This document shows positions 1 to 6,320 of a stretch of 21,457 nucleotides of DNA, one piece after another. Where the stretch lies: NCBI GenBank assembly GCA_017608575.1, contig JAFCFP010000016.1, forward strand, positions 1 to 21,457, given 5' to 3'. The notes under the pieces are model-generated. The model had not been told where the DNA came from. It ran no database searches and saw nothing but the letters and a program-made list of their open reading frames with translations. The stretch is from Candidatus Iainarchaeum sp. Its GTDB lineage: Archaea; Iainarchaeota; Iainarchaeia; Iainarchaeales; DTGL01. Within the stretch, counting starts at the first letter, position 1, and every line of letters begins with the position of its first letter. Both the position numbers and the translations under genes were made by a program.

Positions 1-7
1 CATAACA

Positions 8-346
8 TCACAATTTTCTTTGTTGTATCAAGAACCAGTAAATAAACAAGTTTTTTTCCATTTCTTCATAGTTTTTGAATTTTTTGCTTACAATTCTCCA
101 GAATCTTTCATTGTGTTTCTTTTCCTTTAAGTGTGTTATTTCATGAAACACCACGTATTCTATCAAATTTGTTGGAAGGTATTTTAGTAGTGTGTTAATC
201 GTCAGATTTTTTCTTTTGCTGCAACTTCCCCATTTTGATTTCATTTTCCTAAAATAAACTTGGTTTAAGTTAACATTAAACTCATTTGTTGTTTTTTCTG
301 CAAGTGCTCTTACTAGTTCCCTAAAGCTTTCATCACTTCTGTCCAA
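8..346 (-). CDS. YgjP-like (DUF45) zinc metallopeptidase, 5'-truncated
   Basis: The catalytic half of a YgjP/DUF45-family protein (SprT/M48-like gluzincin fold) is clear. The family block MKSKWGSCS is followed by the zinc motif HEITH, a third candidate ligand in KKHNERFW, and a Tyr-rich end. The given start is a TTG at 346, with no Shine-Dalgarno. The frame stays open upstream to a TAA at 443-445, and those extra codons (including EKHSKWINKK and IKTALKEVKNKK) match the family's middle region, so 346 is not the ancestral start. No ATG or GTG lies in that extension. The N-terminal beta-hairpin part, about 50 residues in the family, is missing. Substrate is unknown for most members. It is either a short active form using a non-canonical start or a decaying gene. 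The gene ends inside the window. Confidence 0.7.
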   Translation of the reverse strand: MDRSDESFRELVRALAEKTTNEFNVNLNQVYFRKMKSKWGSCSKRKNLTINTLLKYLPTNLIEYVVFHEITHLKEKKHNERFWRIVSKKFKNYEEMEKNLFIYWFLIQQRKL

Positions 347-456
347 TTCAAGTTTTTTGTTCTTTACTTCTTTTAGCGCTGTTTTAATGGCAAAGTTCTT
401 TTTGTTTATCCATTTGCTATGCTTTTCTATTATTTCTTTTTCTTAAAGACTTGTAG

Positions 457-770
457 TTTTCCACAAATACTTTTGAAGCTGTGCAGAAATAGAAAAAGCA
501 GGACTGGGAAAAGAATACATTTTGTACAATATGCCGCCATGCGTTCTAAAAAAAGAACAAAGAAAACACTTACAATTACCTTCACAAAGCACGCTGGCTT
601 TTTCAAAAAACAAACGCATTACTATTTCAAAAGAAGTTTCCCTCATTTGCGTTAAAAAACCAGAATGCAGTGAATGCATTTTTAATGAAAAATGTCCAGG
701 GATATGGCATGAATATGCAGAACACTATGGATTGGAAGAATTCAAACCAATAAAAGAAAACATTACTTAA
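457..770 (+). pseudogene. Radical SAM protein C-terminal remnant
   Basis: An open frame from 477 to the TAA at 768-770 ends like the C-terminus of many archaeal radical-SAM proteins. It has a proline-cysteine segment (YNMPPCVL), then a C-x5-C-x2-C-x5-C cluster (in CVKKPEC, SEC and IFNEKC) that probably binds an auxiliary Fe-S centre, then GIWHEYAEHYG and a final EFKPI. The N-terminal CxxxCxxC barrel is absent: less than 320 bases remain. Just upstream, FSTNTFEAVQK (457-489) reads in another frame, ends in TAG at 490-492, and joins logically to IEKAGLGKEY, which implies a frameshift near 487-491. The internal TTG at 522 could start an 82-residue product, but there is no Shine-Dalgarno. It overlaps the convergent glycosylase gene by 8 bases. 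I read it as a decayed fragment; a tiny free-standing cluster protein is the less likely alternative. Confidence 0.55.
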
Positions 771-1389
771 GCACTTTTCCAGTTTCAATGAACCACAAAT
801 ACAAGTCAAGTTCAGCCAAATTCAAACCAGTTTTTTCCGCCAGTTCTTCAAGCAAGATTTCAATTTCCAAATACTTTTTCTTAGAAAGCGTTTTAGGCTT
901 GATTAAAAGAGAATACTTACACAATAAGTCAACAATGTGGAAATCAATTATCGCCACATCAGTAAAACCTGTATTGCGCAAAAAATGGCTTGCTTCCTTA
1001 AAGCCAAGTCCTCGAACATTTTCAACCAGCCAATCTCTTGCCTTTTTGCCGTTTTTAAAAGAGTTAATTTTTTCTTTAATGCAATCACTAAACCTTTGAG
1101 CTTCCCAAATAAATTCAGCACGCCTATTAGGATAACGATAGCCCAATTCACGCAATTTATTGGACAATTTTTTCTGCGAAAAAAAACAAAAACCATCACC
1201 AATAGCGCGCTGAATTTTAATGCCTTTTTCAGCATTATAGTTTGCGGTAAGCAAGCAAAAGCACAATTCTTTGAATTGTTCAGTGCTCGGTTTTTTGCTC
1301 AAGACCTTAAATTCACGCAATCTCTTGGCTATTATTTTGTGAACAGGGCTTTTTTTAAGCACTAAAACATGTTGCACTAGTTCATCCAT
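763..1389 (-). CDS. ogg: 8-oxoguanine DNA glycosylase/AP lyase, Ogg2 family
   Basis: Bifunctional base-excision repair enzyme that removes 8-oxoguanine from DNA and nicks the abasic site. The 208-residue length fits the archaeal Ogg2 (MJ0724-like) family of about 207. It shows the helix-hairpin-helix segment VRGLGFKEASHFLRN, with catalytic Lys131, followed by the catalytic Asp149 in IIDFHIVDLL; spacing matches the Lys/Asp pair known for the family. An N-terminal TTG at 1398 would add three residues, but ATG at 1389 gives the usual N-terminus. It follows the superoxide reductase stop by 5 bases, without its own Shine-Dalgarno, so translation is probably coupled. Last gene of an oxidative-defence operon; it converges with the radical SAM remnant. 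Confidence 0.9.
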   Translation of the reverse strand: MDELVQHVLVLKKSPVHKIIAKRLREFKVLSKKPSTEQFKELCFCLLTANYNAEKGIKIQRAIGDGFCFFSQKKLSNKLRELGYRYPNRRAEFIWEAQRFSDCIKEKINSFKNGKKARDWLVENVRGLGFKEASHFLRNTGFTDVAIIDFHIVDLLCKYSLLIKPKTLSKKKYLEIEILLEELAEKTGLNLAELDLYLWFIETGKVLK

Positions 1390-1394
1390 TATAA

Positions 1395-1775
1395 TCAATT
1401 AATTGATTTCCACAAGCCATGCAAATTACAATAACTCCTGGCAATAACTTGTTCTGCAGAGACACTGAATTCTGCTTCAGGCTTGTTTCCTGGTTTTAAA
1501 AATTTCCTAAAAACAATGCCGTCAGCCAACACTTCAATCCATTCAATGAAATGCGATTGCTCCATTGGGTGTTCAATTGAACCAATTTTTACCTTTAAGC
1601 CATTGGTGGTTTTTTCAATTATTGGCACGTGTTTTTCTTTTCCATCATCCTGGGTTTTTTCATTAAGCAATTGCATTGGCTGACCGCAACAGACTAACTC
1701 TCCTTTGCCAGTGTGCAATACTTCAACAATATTACCACAAACACTGCACTTAAAAACCTGCCTTACTTCAGTCAT
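1395..1775 (-). CDS. dfx: Desulfoferrodoxin (2Fe superoxide reductase)
   Basis: Reduces superoxide to peroxide without releasing oxygen, an anaerobe's defence. The protein has 126 residues. Residues 1-37 form a desulforedoxin domain with Cys10, Cys13, Cys29 and Cys30 (CxxC...CC). The C-terminal superoxide reductase domain has every ligand of the catalytic iron centre: His49 in EKHVP (with Glu47 and Lys48, both linked to catalysis in the family), His69, His75, Cys116 and His119 in CNLHGLW. The residue numbers coincide with those of the classic bacterial 2Fe enzymes. Its ATG overlaps the rubrerythrin stop by 4 bases (ATGA), so the two are translationally coupled. Rubredoxin-like electron donors are expected; the adjacent rubrerythrin carries such a domain and would remove the peroxide product. 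Confidence 0.95.
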   Translation of the reverse strand: MTEVRQVFKCSVCGNIVEVLHTGKGELVCCGQPMQLLNEKTQDDGKEKHVPIIEKTTNGLKVKIGSIEHPMEQSHFIEWIEVLADGIVFRKFLKPGNKPEAEFSVSAEQVIARSYCNLHGLWKSIN

Positions 1776-2296
1776 TTTACAACACCTCTTTGCTCAGAGA
1801 GAAGCAAGTGGTCTGATTCAATTTCCACCAATGCTTCAAACAATTGTTTCACTCTCTTATTATCAGATTCAAGGAAAGCATTTTTATAAAACTTAATTGC
1901 ACGCGTTTCGCGTTCATGTGATTCCTGCAAATTAAGAGTGTAATCTTCACTGCAAGAATCCATGCCCTTTGGAATGCTTTCAAGTTTTAGAATTTTTCTC
2001 CAAATTGAAGCGTGCTCTGCTTCCACTTTTCCAAGCGCTTTGAACAATTTCCGTGCTTCAACTTCATTGGCTTTTTTTGAAGCACAAAAATAAAACGCAG
2101 CATTGCTTATTTCAACTTCAAGAGCTTTTTCTGCATTTTTTTTGTCCTTCTCAGAAAGCATTACATCAAATGACACAACTGCTTCCTTAAACTCCTTAAT
2201 AAATTTCCTTTTAGCGCCACAAAAAGGGCAATTTGCAGGAGGCTCATCTCCAATGTAAGCATCACCGCAAATTTCACATCTCCACAATTTAACCAT
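1772..2296 (-). CDS. Reverse rubrerythrin (N-terminal rubredoxin domain)
   Basis: Non-haem diiron peroxidase that reduces hydrogen peroxide. The domain order is reversed relative to classic rubrerythrin. Residues 1-30 are the rubredoxin-type Fe(Cys)4 domain (Cys7, Cys10, Cys23, Cys26 in CEIC and CPFC), and residues 50-174 are the ferritin-like four-helix bundle. Diiron ligand motifs visible are EVEIS near residue 60, EAEH at 92-95, ESHERE in the third helix, and IESDH in the fourth. A good GGAGG lies about 8 bases before the ATG. A TATA-like TGCTTAAAGG lies farther upstream (about 2387-2396 on the other strand), which would give a long leader. First gene of the operon with desulfoferrodoxin and Ogg2. 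Peroxidase rather than ferritin activity is inferred from the family. Confidence 0.92.
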   Translation of the reverse strand: MVKLWRCEICGDAYIGDEPPANCPFCGAKRKFIKEFKEAVVSFDVMLSEKDKKNAEKALEVEISNAAFYFCASKKANEVEARKLFKALGKVEAEHASIWRKILKLESIPKGMDSCSEDYTLNLQESHERETRAIKFYKNAFLESDNKRVKQLFEALVEIESDHLLLSEQRGVVK

Positions 2297-2411
2297 TTAT
2301 TATTCCTCCTGTTTTTACGTTAGGTTCCATGTATCTGATCATGCTCCCAGCAATCATTCAAAAAACACTCTTCTGCCTTGAAATCCCTTTAAGCAAAGAA
2401 ATAGAAAAGAT

Positions 2412-2444
2412 AGGCTTAAAAACATATTTGGAAAAAAAACTAAT
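2412..2444 (+). promoter_or_regulatory. TATA box for leaderless Lrp gene
   Basis: CTTAAAAACATA at about 2415-2426 resembles an archaeal TATA box. It sits about 25-27 bases before the ATG at 2445, and no Shine-Dalgarno precedes the ATG, which together suggest a leaderless transcript. Confidence 0.5.
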
Positions 2445-2867
2445 ATGGTTCGTATTTCAAACCAAGCAATTTTGGGGTTTTTGGAGGAAAATTCAAGGAC
2501 CCCGTTTGTAAAAATTGCAAAAAAACTCGGCGTAAGCGAAACCGCAATAAGAAAAAGAATTAAGAAAATGCAAAAAAAAGGCATTATTAGAAGGTTCACA
2601 GTGGAAGTAAACCCTAAAAAGCTTGGCTATAAAGTAATGGCCATTATTGGATTCGATGCAGAACCAGAGCACTTGCTCAGCATTATGGAAAAGGTTAAAA
2701 AATTCAAGGAAGCAAAAATTGTTTACTCTGCAAGTGGTGACCACATGGTTTTAATGGAGTGCTGGTTTTTTGATTCCAGTGAACTGCAAAAATTCAACAA
2801 AAAACTAAAATCAATCGAAGGCATTACAAAAATCTGCCCTGCCATAATAATTGAGAGAATAAAATAG
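2445..2867 (+). CDS. Lrp/AsnC family transcriptional regulator (first copy)
   Basis: A 140-residue DNA-binding regulator. Residues 1-50 hold a winged helix-turn-helix (PFVKIAKKLGVSETAIRKRI). Residues 65-140 form the alpha-beta RAM domain that drives dimer/octamer assembly and effector binding, including the glycine turn YSASGDHMVLM. The length is typical of archaeal Lrp proteins. It diverges from the rubrerythrin/superoxide reductase/glycosylase operon across about 150 bases, so control of that operon or of itself is plausible but not shown. The ligand cannot be read from the sequence. Confidence 0.92.
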   Translation: MVRISNQAILGFLEENSRTPFVKIAKKLGVSETAIRKRIKKMQKKGIIRRFTVEVNPKKLGYKVMAIIGFDAEPEHLLSIMEKVKKFKEAKIVYSASGDHMVLMECWFFDSSELQKFNKKLKSIEGITKICPAIIIERIK

Positions 2868-2899
2868 CAAGCAAAAACAATTAAACATTAAAAGCTACT

Positions 2900-3610
2900 T
2901 CAAACGCCAACTGTTTCTATAACGAACTTCACAGAATAAATCACTGCAATACAAACAATCATTCCACTCACAAAAAGCTTTATGCCTTTCACTCTTTTAA
3001 TGCGAGAGGTTCTCTTTATTATTATGTAAAGGAACGCTCCAGCCACAAAGGCAAAAGCTGAATAAAACATTTCATGGAATGGAAAAATCATTGAAGCATA
3101 AAGAATTCCAAGTAATGGATAAGCATCAAAGAAAATATCCACCAAAAGGCTTTTGTAGAATTTTTTGTACAATTCAGTTAAAGCCAGTGAAGCGGAAACG
3201 GTTGAAAGAATAAATGGCCCCAACAAAAGCAGTCCTGGCAGGAAGGGCCTTGAGTGAAGGAAAAAGAAAATTGCCATTCCTTCAATGAAAAATTCAACAT
3301 AATACACTGGTGCATTGGCTGAAACAATTGCCTTGCTTTTTTCAATGTGTCCCCTGCATGCATAAAATTTTTCAAAAAGGAAAAAAACAGAAAAACCCAA
3401 AAAAATAAACAAAAAAATTGCCTCTCCAAGAATATATTGTCCCGTGAAAAGCTCCGGCAAAAACTGCAAAAAAACAAAAGCAGTGAAAAGACCAGAAGCA
3501 AACTCAGCAATATCAGTGTAAGGAATCTTTTTCCACCTAACAACAACCATTGTAAAAACATCGGCAAAAACAAGAATAAAGCCAAGGAGGAAAAGCAATG
3601 GGTAATCCAT
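2900..3610 (-). CDS. Polytopic membrane protein, faintly ZIP-like
   Basis: A 236-residue integral membrane protein with about eight hydrophobic segments. Segments near YVEFFIEGMAIFFFLHS and FVAGAFLYIIIK recall the later helices of ZIP metal transporters, but the His-rich metal ligands that define ZIP (HSxxD and HExxH) are missing. I do not assign transport. The ATG at 3610 overlaps the stop of the preceding 52-residue gene (TAATG), and GGAGG sits 9 bases upstream. It is the last and largest member of a run of small membrane-protein genes after the TrmB regulator, so it is probably the core of whatever complex they form. It converges with the first Lrp gene. Confidence 0.7.
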   Translation of the reverse strand: MDYPLLFLLGFILVFADVFTMVVVRWKKIPYTDIAEFASGLFTAFVFLQFLPELFTGQYILGEAIFLFIFLGFSVFFLFEKFYACRGHIEKSKAIVSANAPVYYVEFFIEGMAIFFFLHSRPFLPGLLLLGPFILSTVSASLALTELYKKFYKSLLVDIFFDAYPLLGILYASMIFPFHEMFYSAFAFVAGAFLYIIIKRTSRIKRVKGIKLFVSGMIVCIAVIYSVKFVIETVGV

Positions 3611-3768
3611 TATGCTTTGCCTCCTTTAACCGGTCCAAAGAAACCCATTTTGGAAAACTTTTTATTCTGCTTCACAAGGATTCTTTCAAGGGAACGAGTT
3701 GAAATGAACACTAATGCAACAATTGTAAGGCATGCGAGCAAGCCGCGAAACTGCATTTCAATATCCAT
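3610..3768 (-). CDS. Small one-TM protein, 52 residues
   Basis: Unrecognised. MDIEMQFRG is followed by one hydrophobic helix (LLACLTIVALVFIS), then a basic tail with SLERILVKQNKK and an end rich in Gly/Lys. Predicted as a single-pass protein with a cytoplasmic basic C-terminus. A strong GGGGGG-containing Shine-Dalgarno lies about 6 bases before the ATG. Its stop overlaps the start of the next gene (TAATG), and its own start overlaps the end of the preceding 42-residue gene by 11 bases. Overlap at both ends plus a good ribosome site is the main evidence that it is real. Confidence 0.6.
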   Translation of the reverse strand: MDIEMQFRGLLACLTIVALVFISTRSLERILVKQNKKFSKMGFFGPVKGGKA

Positions 3769-3886
3769 TCCATCCCCCCTTAAATCTTTCCAAAAATGTC
3801 TGGGCTGTCAAATAGGTAAAAAAGCCCATTCCAACAATAAGCCCAGCGAAAGCCATTCCTACAATCACTTTTCCAGAGTAAAACAT
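3758..3886 (-). CDS. Small one-TM protein, 42 residues
   Basis: Unrecognised. A short N-terminus (MFYSGK), one glycine-rich hydrophobic helix (VIVGMAFAGLIVGMGFFTYL), then a short tail (TFLERFKGG). Glycine spacing such as GMAFAG and GLIVGMG suggests helix packing in a membrane complex. GGGGGT lies about 7 bases upstream of the ATG. An in-frame-looking ATG at 3900 belongs to an 11-codon dead end and is rejected. It starts 13 bases after the preceding gene's stop and overlaps the next gene by 11 bases. Confidence 0.55.
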   Translation of the reverse strand: MFYSGKVIVGMAFAGLIVGMGFFTYLTAQTFLERFKGGWNGY

Positions 3887-3899
3887 TTTTTTACCCCCA

Positions 3900-4106
3900 T
3901 TACCTTACACTGGAGAATCTCCTACTAATCCAGTCAATATACTTTACATCCTCAAAACTCATTTTTCCTGTTGTTATTGCCTCTTTTCCTGTTTTTTCAT
4001 TTGCGGAATTACTGCAAAAGTCATTGCTTTCAAGATTCTTCGAATGCACTAGAACAATGAAAAGCACTAAAACCGGAATAACCGAAACAATGTCAATCAA
4101 TTTCAT
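3900..4106 (-). CDS. Small one-TM protein with extracellular-type tail, 68 residues
   Basis: Unrecognised. The N-terminus is a membrane anchor (IDIVSVIPVLVLFIVLVHS, residues 4-22) followed by a polar, probably outside, tail with one Cys (NDFCSNSANEKTGK) and a C-terminal helix (FEDVKYIDWISRR). The frame is open farther upstream, but the ATG at 4106 follows GAGGGTG and gives a sensible signal-anchor. It overlaps the end of the upstream 48-residue gene by 14 bases, pointing to coupled translation. Confidence 0.55.
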   Translation of the reverse strand: MKLIDIVSVIPVLVLFIVLVHSKNLESNDFCSNSANEKTGKEAITTGKMSFEDVKYIDWISRRFSSVR

Positions 4107-4239
4107 CACCCTCGGTAAAATTGTTCTCTGGCAATATCCTGCTGAAAACAAACGAAAAAAGCACTGCACTCAACCAGTTTTTAACCCTGTACGCGCTTTC
4201 AATCAAAGGGTTTTCGGAAAGCAAGTTTTCACCAACCAT
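4093..4239 (-). CDS. Small one-TM protein, 48 residues
   Basis: Unrecognised. A polar N-terminus (MVGENLLSENPLIESAYR) leads into one hydrophobic helix (WLSAVLFSFVFSRIL) and an acidic end (NFTEGDEID). The start at 4239 is chosen because a near-perfect GGAGGTGG lies about 9 bases upstream. The frame remains open further (to a GTG at about 4350, which would add a hydrophobic N-terminus) but with no ribosome site there. First small gene after the TrmB-like regulator, about 100 bases downstream of its stop. Confidence 0.5.
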   Translation of the reverse strand: MVGENLLSENPLIESAYRVKNWLSAVLFSFVFSRILPENNFTEGDEID

Positions 4240-4343
4240 CTCATTCCACCTCCTTTCTCTCTGAATAAAAAGCTCAACGCGCAAATAAAAAGAATCCGTA
4301 AAAAAAAGAACACTGCAACCAGGTGCAACGCTTAACACGGTTG

Positions 4344-4826
4344 CTAATAAAGTGAAACACGGCACTGCCTGTTAATTGCTTCATCTATTGCCCTGCGAAT
4401 AGTGCGCAGTTCTTCCAAGTCTTCAACCACGCGCTTTGAACCAAAGCCAAAAACCTTTGTTCTTTTAAGGTCAAGCACATATGCATTGCTTTCAGTGGCT
4501 TTCCCTGAGAGAATTCTTTCAAATTTTAAAAGCTGTCCTTCAAGCTCGCGTTCGCGCTTGATTATTTTTCTTTTAAGTACGGCTTTTGGGTTTTCCACAA
4601 AAAATTTCATTGGAACTGAAGCGGTTTGCTTTATGAGGCCAAATGCAACAAGCTCTTTTAAGACAGAATAAATCTTTTCCCTTGGAATGCCTGTTTCTTC
4701 AATGAGCTCTTTTGCCTCGCGGGGTTTTTTGTCAAGAAGTTTAAAGAAAACCTTTGCGTGGTTTATGCCAAATCGTGGAACCAGCTCGGAGCAAATTCCT
4801 TTTAATTGGAGAATCTCCTCCTTCAT
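4344..4826 (-). CDS. TrmB-like winged-helix transcriptional regulator
   Basis: A 160-residue regulator with the TrmB-type N-terminal winged helix: FGINHAKVFFKLL, then AKELIEETGIPREKIYSVLKEL as the recognition helix and FGLIKQTA as the wing. A coiled-coil-like stretch of Lys/Arg/Glu follows (residues about 90-115). The long C-terminal sugar-binding domain of classic TrmB is absent, so this is the short form. ATG at 4826 is preferred. A TTG at 4853 would add nine residues. TATA-like TTTAAAAAG and TATATTTTT lie at about 4862-4880. It heads a run of small membrane-protein genes and diverges from the second Lrp gene. Confidence 0.8.
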   Translation of the reverse strand: MKEEILQLKGICSELVPRFGINHAKVFFKLLDKKPREAKELIEETGIPREKIYSVLKELVAFGLIKQTASVPMKFFVENPKAVLKRKIIKRERELEGQLLKFERILSGKATESNAYVLDLKRTKVFGFGSKRVVEDLEELRTIRRAIDEAINRQCRVSLY

Positions 4827-4853
4827 CCCAACAACCAAAAACAAATAGGGCAA

Positions 4854-4957
4854 AAGTGATTAAAAATATATCTTTTTAAACCTTTTGGTTAATTCAATTA
4901 AAGTTTTAAACTTTTTCGTTTATAATTAGTTCAAAGGGTTTTTGTGGAGGATTTTTA
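4854..4957. promoter_or_regulatory. Divergent promoter with palindromes (TrmB-like / Lrp)
   Basis: About 100 bases serve both directions. TATA-like elements are TTTTAAAC (4904-4911, plus strand) and TTTAAAAAG (about 4872-4880, minus strand). Three inverted repeats sit among them: AACC-TTTT-GGTT (4879-4890), the perfect TTAATT-C-AATTAA (4889-4901), and near-perfect AAAGTTTTAAACTTT (about 4900-4914). GGAGG at 4946-4950 is the Lrp ribosome site. The palindromes are candidate operators for one or both regulators. Confidence 0.5.
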
Positions 4958-5410
4958 ATGGTTGATGATACTGACAAAAAAATACTTAATTTAATGATTC
5001 AAAACCCAGCAATCACCCAAAAAGAAATAGCCAAAAAAATAAAAATAACACCTCCAGCTGTCCACAGCCGGATTCAAAGACTGAAAGCAAAAGGCGTTAT
5101 AAAAGGAATGGTGCCAGTGTTAGACCTTTCAAAACTTGGATATGATATTACAGTTGTAATAATGGCAACAGTAAAAAATGGAAAAATAAAAGAAGCCGGT
5201 GAAAAATGGTCAAAGGACAAAAACGTTTGCGCTGTTTACAGAATAACTGGAAAATCCGATTTAACAATAATAGCCAAATTCAAAAACACAAAAGAGTTAA
5301 GCGACTGGAACCTCAAATTGGCTTCCGACTCGGAGTACTTGGAGAGAGTAAACACCAGTCTCGTGTTTAACAGCGAAAAAGACACTCTTATTCCGAACGA
5401 AATTTGCTGA
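4958..5410 (+). CDS. Lrp/AsnC family transcriptional regulator (second copy)
   Basis: A 150-residue Lrp-type protein. The N-terminal helix-turn-helix is AITQKEIAKKIKITPPAVHSRI, and the RAM domain occupies about residues 65-140 with the turn YRITGKSDLTIIAKF. It starts at ATG with GGAGG 7 bases upstream. It differs strongly from the first Lrp gene in this window, so it is not a recent duplicate. Its stop is 1 base from the end of the convergent phosphoglycerate dehydrogenase gene. Lrp proteins often sense amino acids, so regulation of the neighbouring serine operon is a natural guess, but only by position. Confidence 0.93.
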   Translation: MVDDTDKKILNLMIQNPAITQKEIAKKIKITPPAVHSRIQRLKAKGVIKGMVPVLDLSKLGYDITVVIMATVKNGKIKEAGEKWSKDKNVCAVYRITGKSDLTIIAKFKNTKELSDWNLKLASDSEYLERVNTSLVFNSEKDTLIPNEIC

Positions 5411-5411
5411 A

Positions 5412-6320
5412 CTATTGCAGTGCTCCAATTACATATTCGGCTATTTGCACTCCGCACCTTACCTTTGCCTCTTGCGTGTTTGCTCCCTGGTGTGGAGTGA
5501 AAATTATTTTTTCACAGCTTAACAGTTCCTTGTTTTTGGGTGGTTCTTGCTCGAATACATCCAGTGCAGCTCCTGCAACTATTCCTGCATTAATTGCTTC
5601 AAGCAAAGCTTTTTCGTCAACTATTCCACCGCGGGCAGCATTAATCAATCGAACTCCTTTTTTCATTTTTGCAAACTCTTCTTTTCCGATCATTCCAATT
5701 GTTTCCTTTGTCTTTGGAACATGCACTGTAATAAAGTCTGATTTTGAAAGCAATTCATCAAATTCTGTTTTTTGGGCTCCAGCCTCCCTGAACACTTCGT
5801 CTTTTGCAAAAGGATCAAATGCAAGCACTGTTGTATCAAATGCCTTCAGTCTTTTTGCCACTTCCAATCCAATGTGCCCCAGACCAATTATTCCAATTGT
5901 TTTCTTGTAGAGCTCTGTCCCCTTAAAAACATGCCTTTCCCATTTTCCAGCTTTCACTGAAGCATGCCCTTGCGGAATATTCCTGCACAGTGCAAGCATT
6001 AAAGCAATTGCGTGCTCGCAAGCACTAATTGAATTGCCAAAAGGAGTGTTGAGAACCTTTATGCCTTTTGCTTCAGCTGCTTTGCGGTCAATGTTATCAA
6101 GGCCTGTGCCAGCTCTCCCAATCACCTTTAATTTCTTTGCTGCATCAATTATTTCCTTTGTTACCTGGGTTCCACTCCTCACAATTATGGCATCAAAGTC
6201 TGCAATTTTTTCCACAAGCGCTGGACCTTTTGATTCAAAATCCTCAACCACTTCAGCACCTGCTTTTTTCAATACTTCAATTGCTTCTTCAGCCAAGGGA
6301 TCGGTTACAATTATTTTCAT
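5412..6320 (-). CDS. serA: D-3-phosphoglycerate dehydrogenase, short form
   Basis: First step of serine synthesis: 3-phosphoglycerate plus NAD to 3-phosphohydroxypyruvate. The 302 residues form the catalytic and nucleotide-binding domains only, with no C-terminal ACT or intervening domain, so serine feedback through ACT is not expected. Visible motifs: substrate loop RSGTQVTKE (48-56), GRAGTGLDNID (68-78), NAD-binding GLGHIG (146-151) with Asp169 at the strand end, Arg230 in NAARGGIVDE, Glu259 in VFEQEPP and His277 in TPHQGAN as the catalytic triad. A Shine-Dalgarno (GGAGGGG) lies inside the end of the upstream aminotransferase gene, whose stop abuts this ATG. Other 2-hydroxyacid dehydrogenases share the fold, but the aminotransferase neighbour supports this role. 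Confidence 0.92.
   Translation of the reverse strand: MKIIVTDPLAEEAIEVLKKAGAEVVEDFESKGPALVEKIADFDAIIVRSGTQVTKEIIDAAKKLKVIGRAGTGLDNIDRKAAEAKGIKVLNTPFGNSISACEHAIALMLALCRNIPQGHASVKAGKWERHVFKGTELYKKTIGIIGLGHIGLEVAKRLKAFDTTVLAFDPFAKDEVFREAGAQKTEFDELLSKSDFITVHVPKTKETIGMIGKEEFAKMKKGVRLINAARGGIVDEKALLEAINAGIVAGAALDVFEQEPPKNKELLSCEKIIFTPHQGANTQEAKVRCGVQIAEYVIGALQ

Noticed and set aside
443..679. 78-residue minus-strand frame ending at the same stop as the YgjP extension
   Set aside because: It reads antisense through the radical SAM remnant, has no ribosome site and no family resemblance.
937..1365. Plus-strand 142-residue frame across the glycosylase gene
   Set aside because: Antisense shadow; the minus strand carries the glycosylase catalytic residues.
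2329..2511. Plus-strand 60-residue frame across the first Lrp start
   Set aside because: It crosses the TATA box and Lrp start in a different frame with no support.
2900..3610. Calling the 8-TM protein a ZIP metal transporter
   Set aside because: The HSxxD and HExxH-type metal ligands are missing; only general helix features resemble ZIP.
3347..3928. Plus-strand 193-residue Lys/Asn-rich frame opposite the membrane-protein cluster
   Set aside because: Composition is what antisense of hydrophobic coding gives; the minus-strand small genes have ribosome sites and overlaps.
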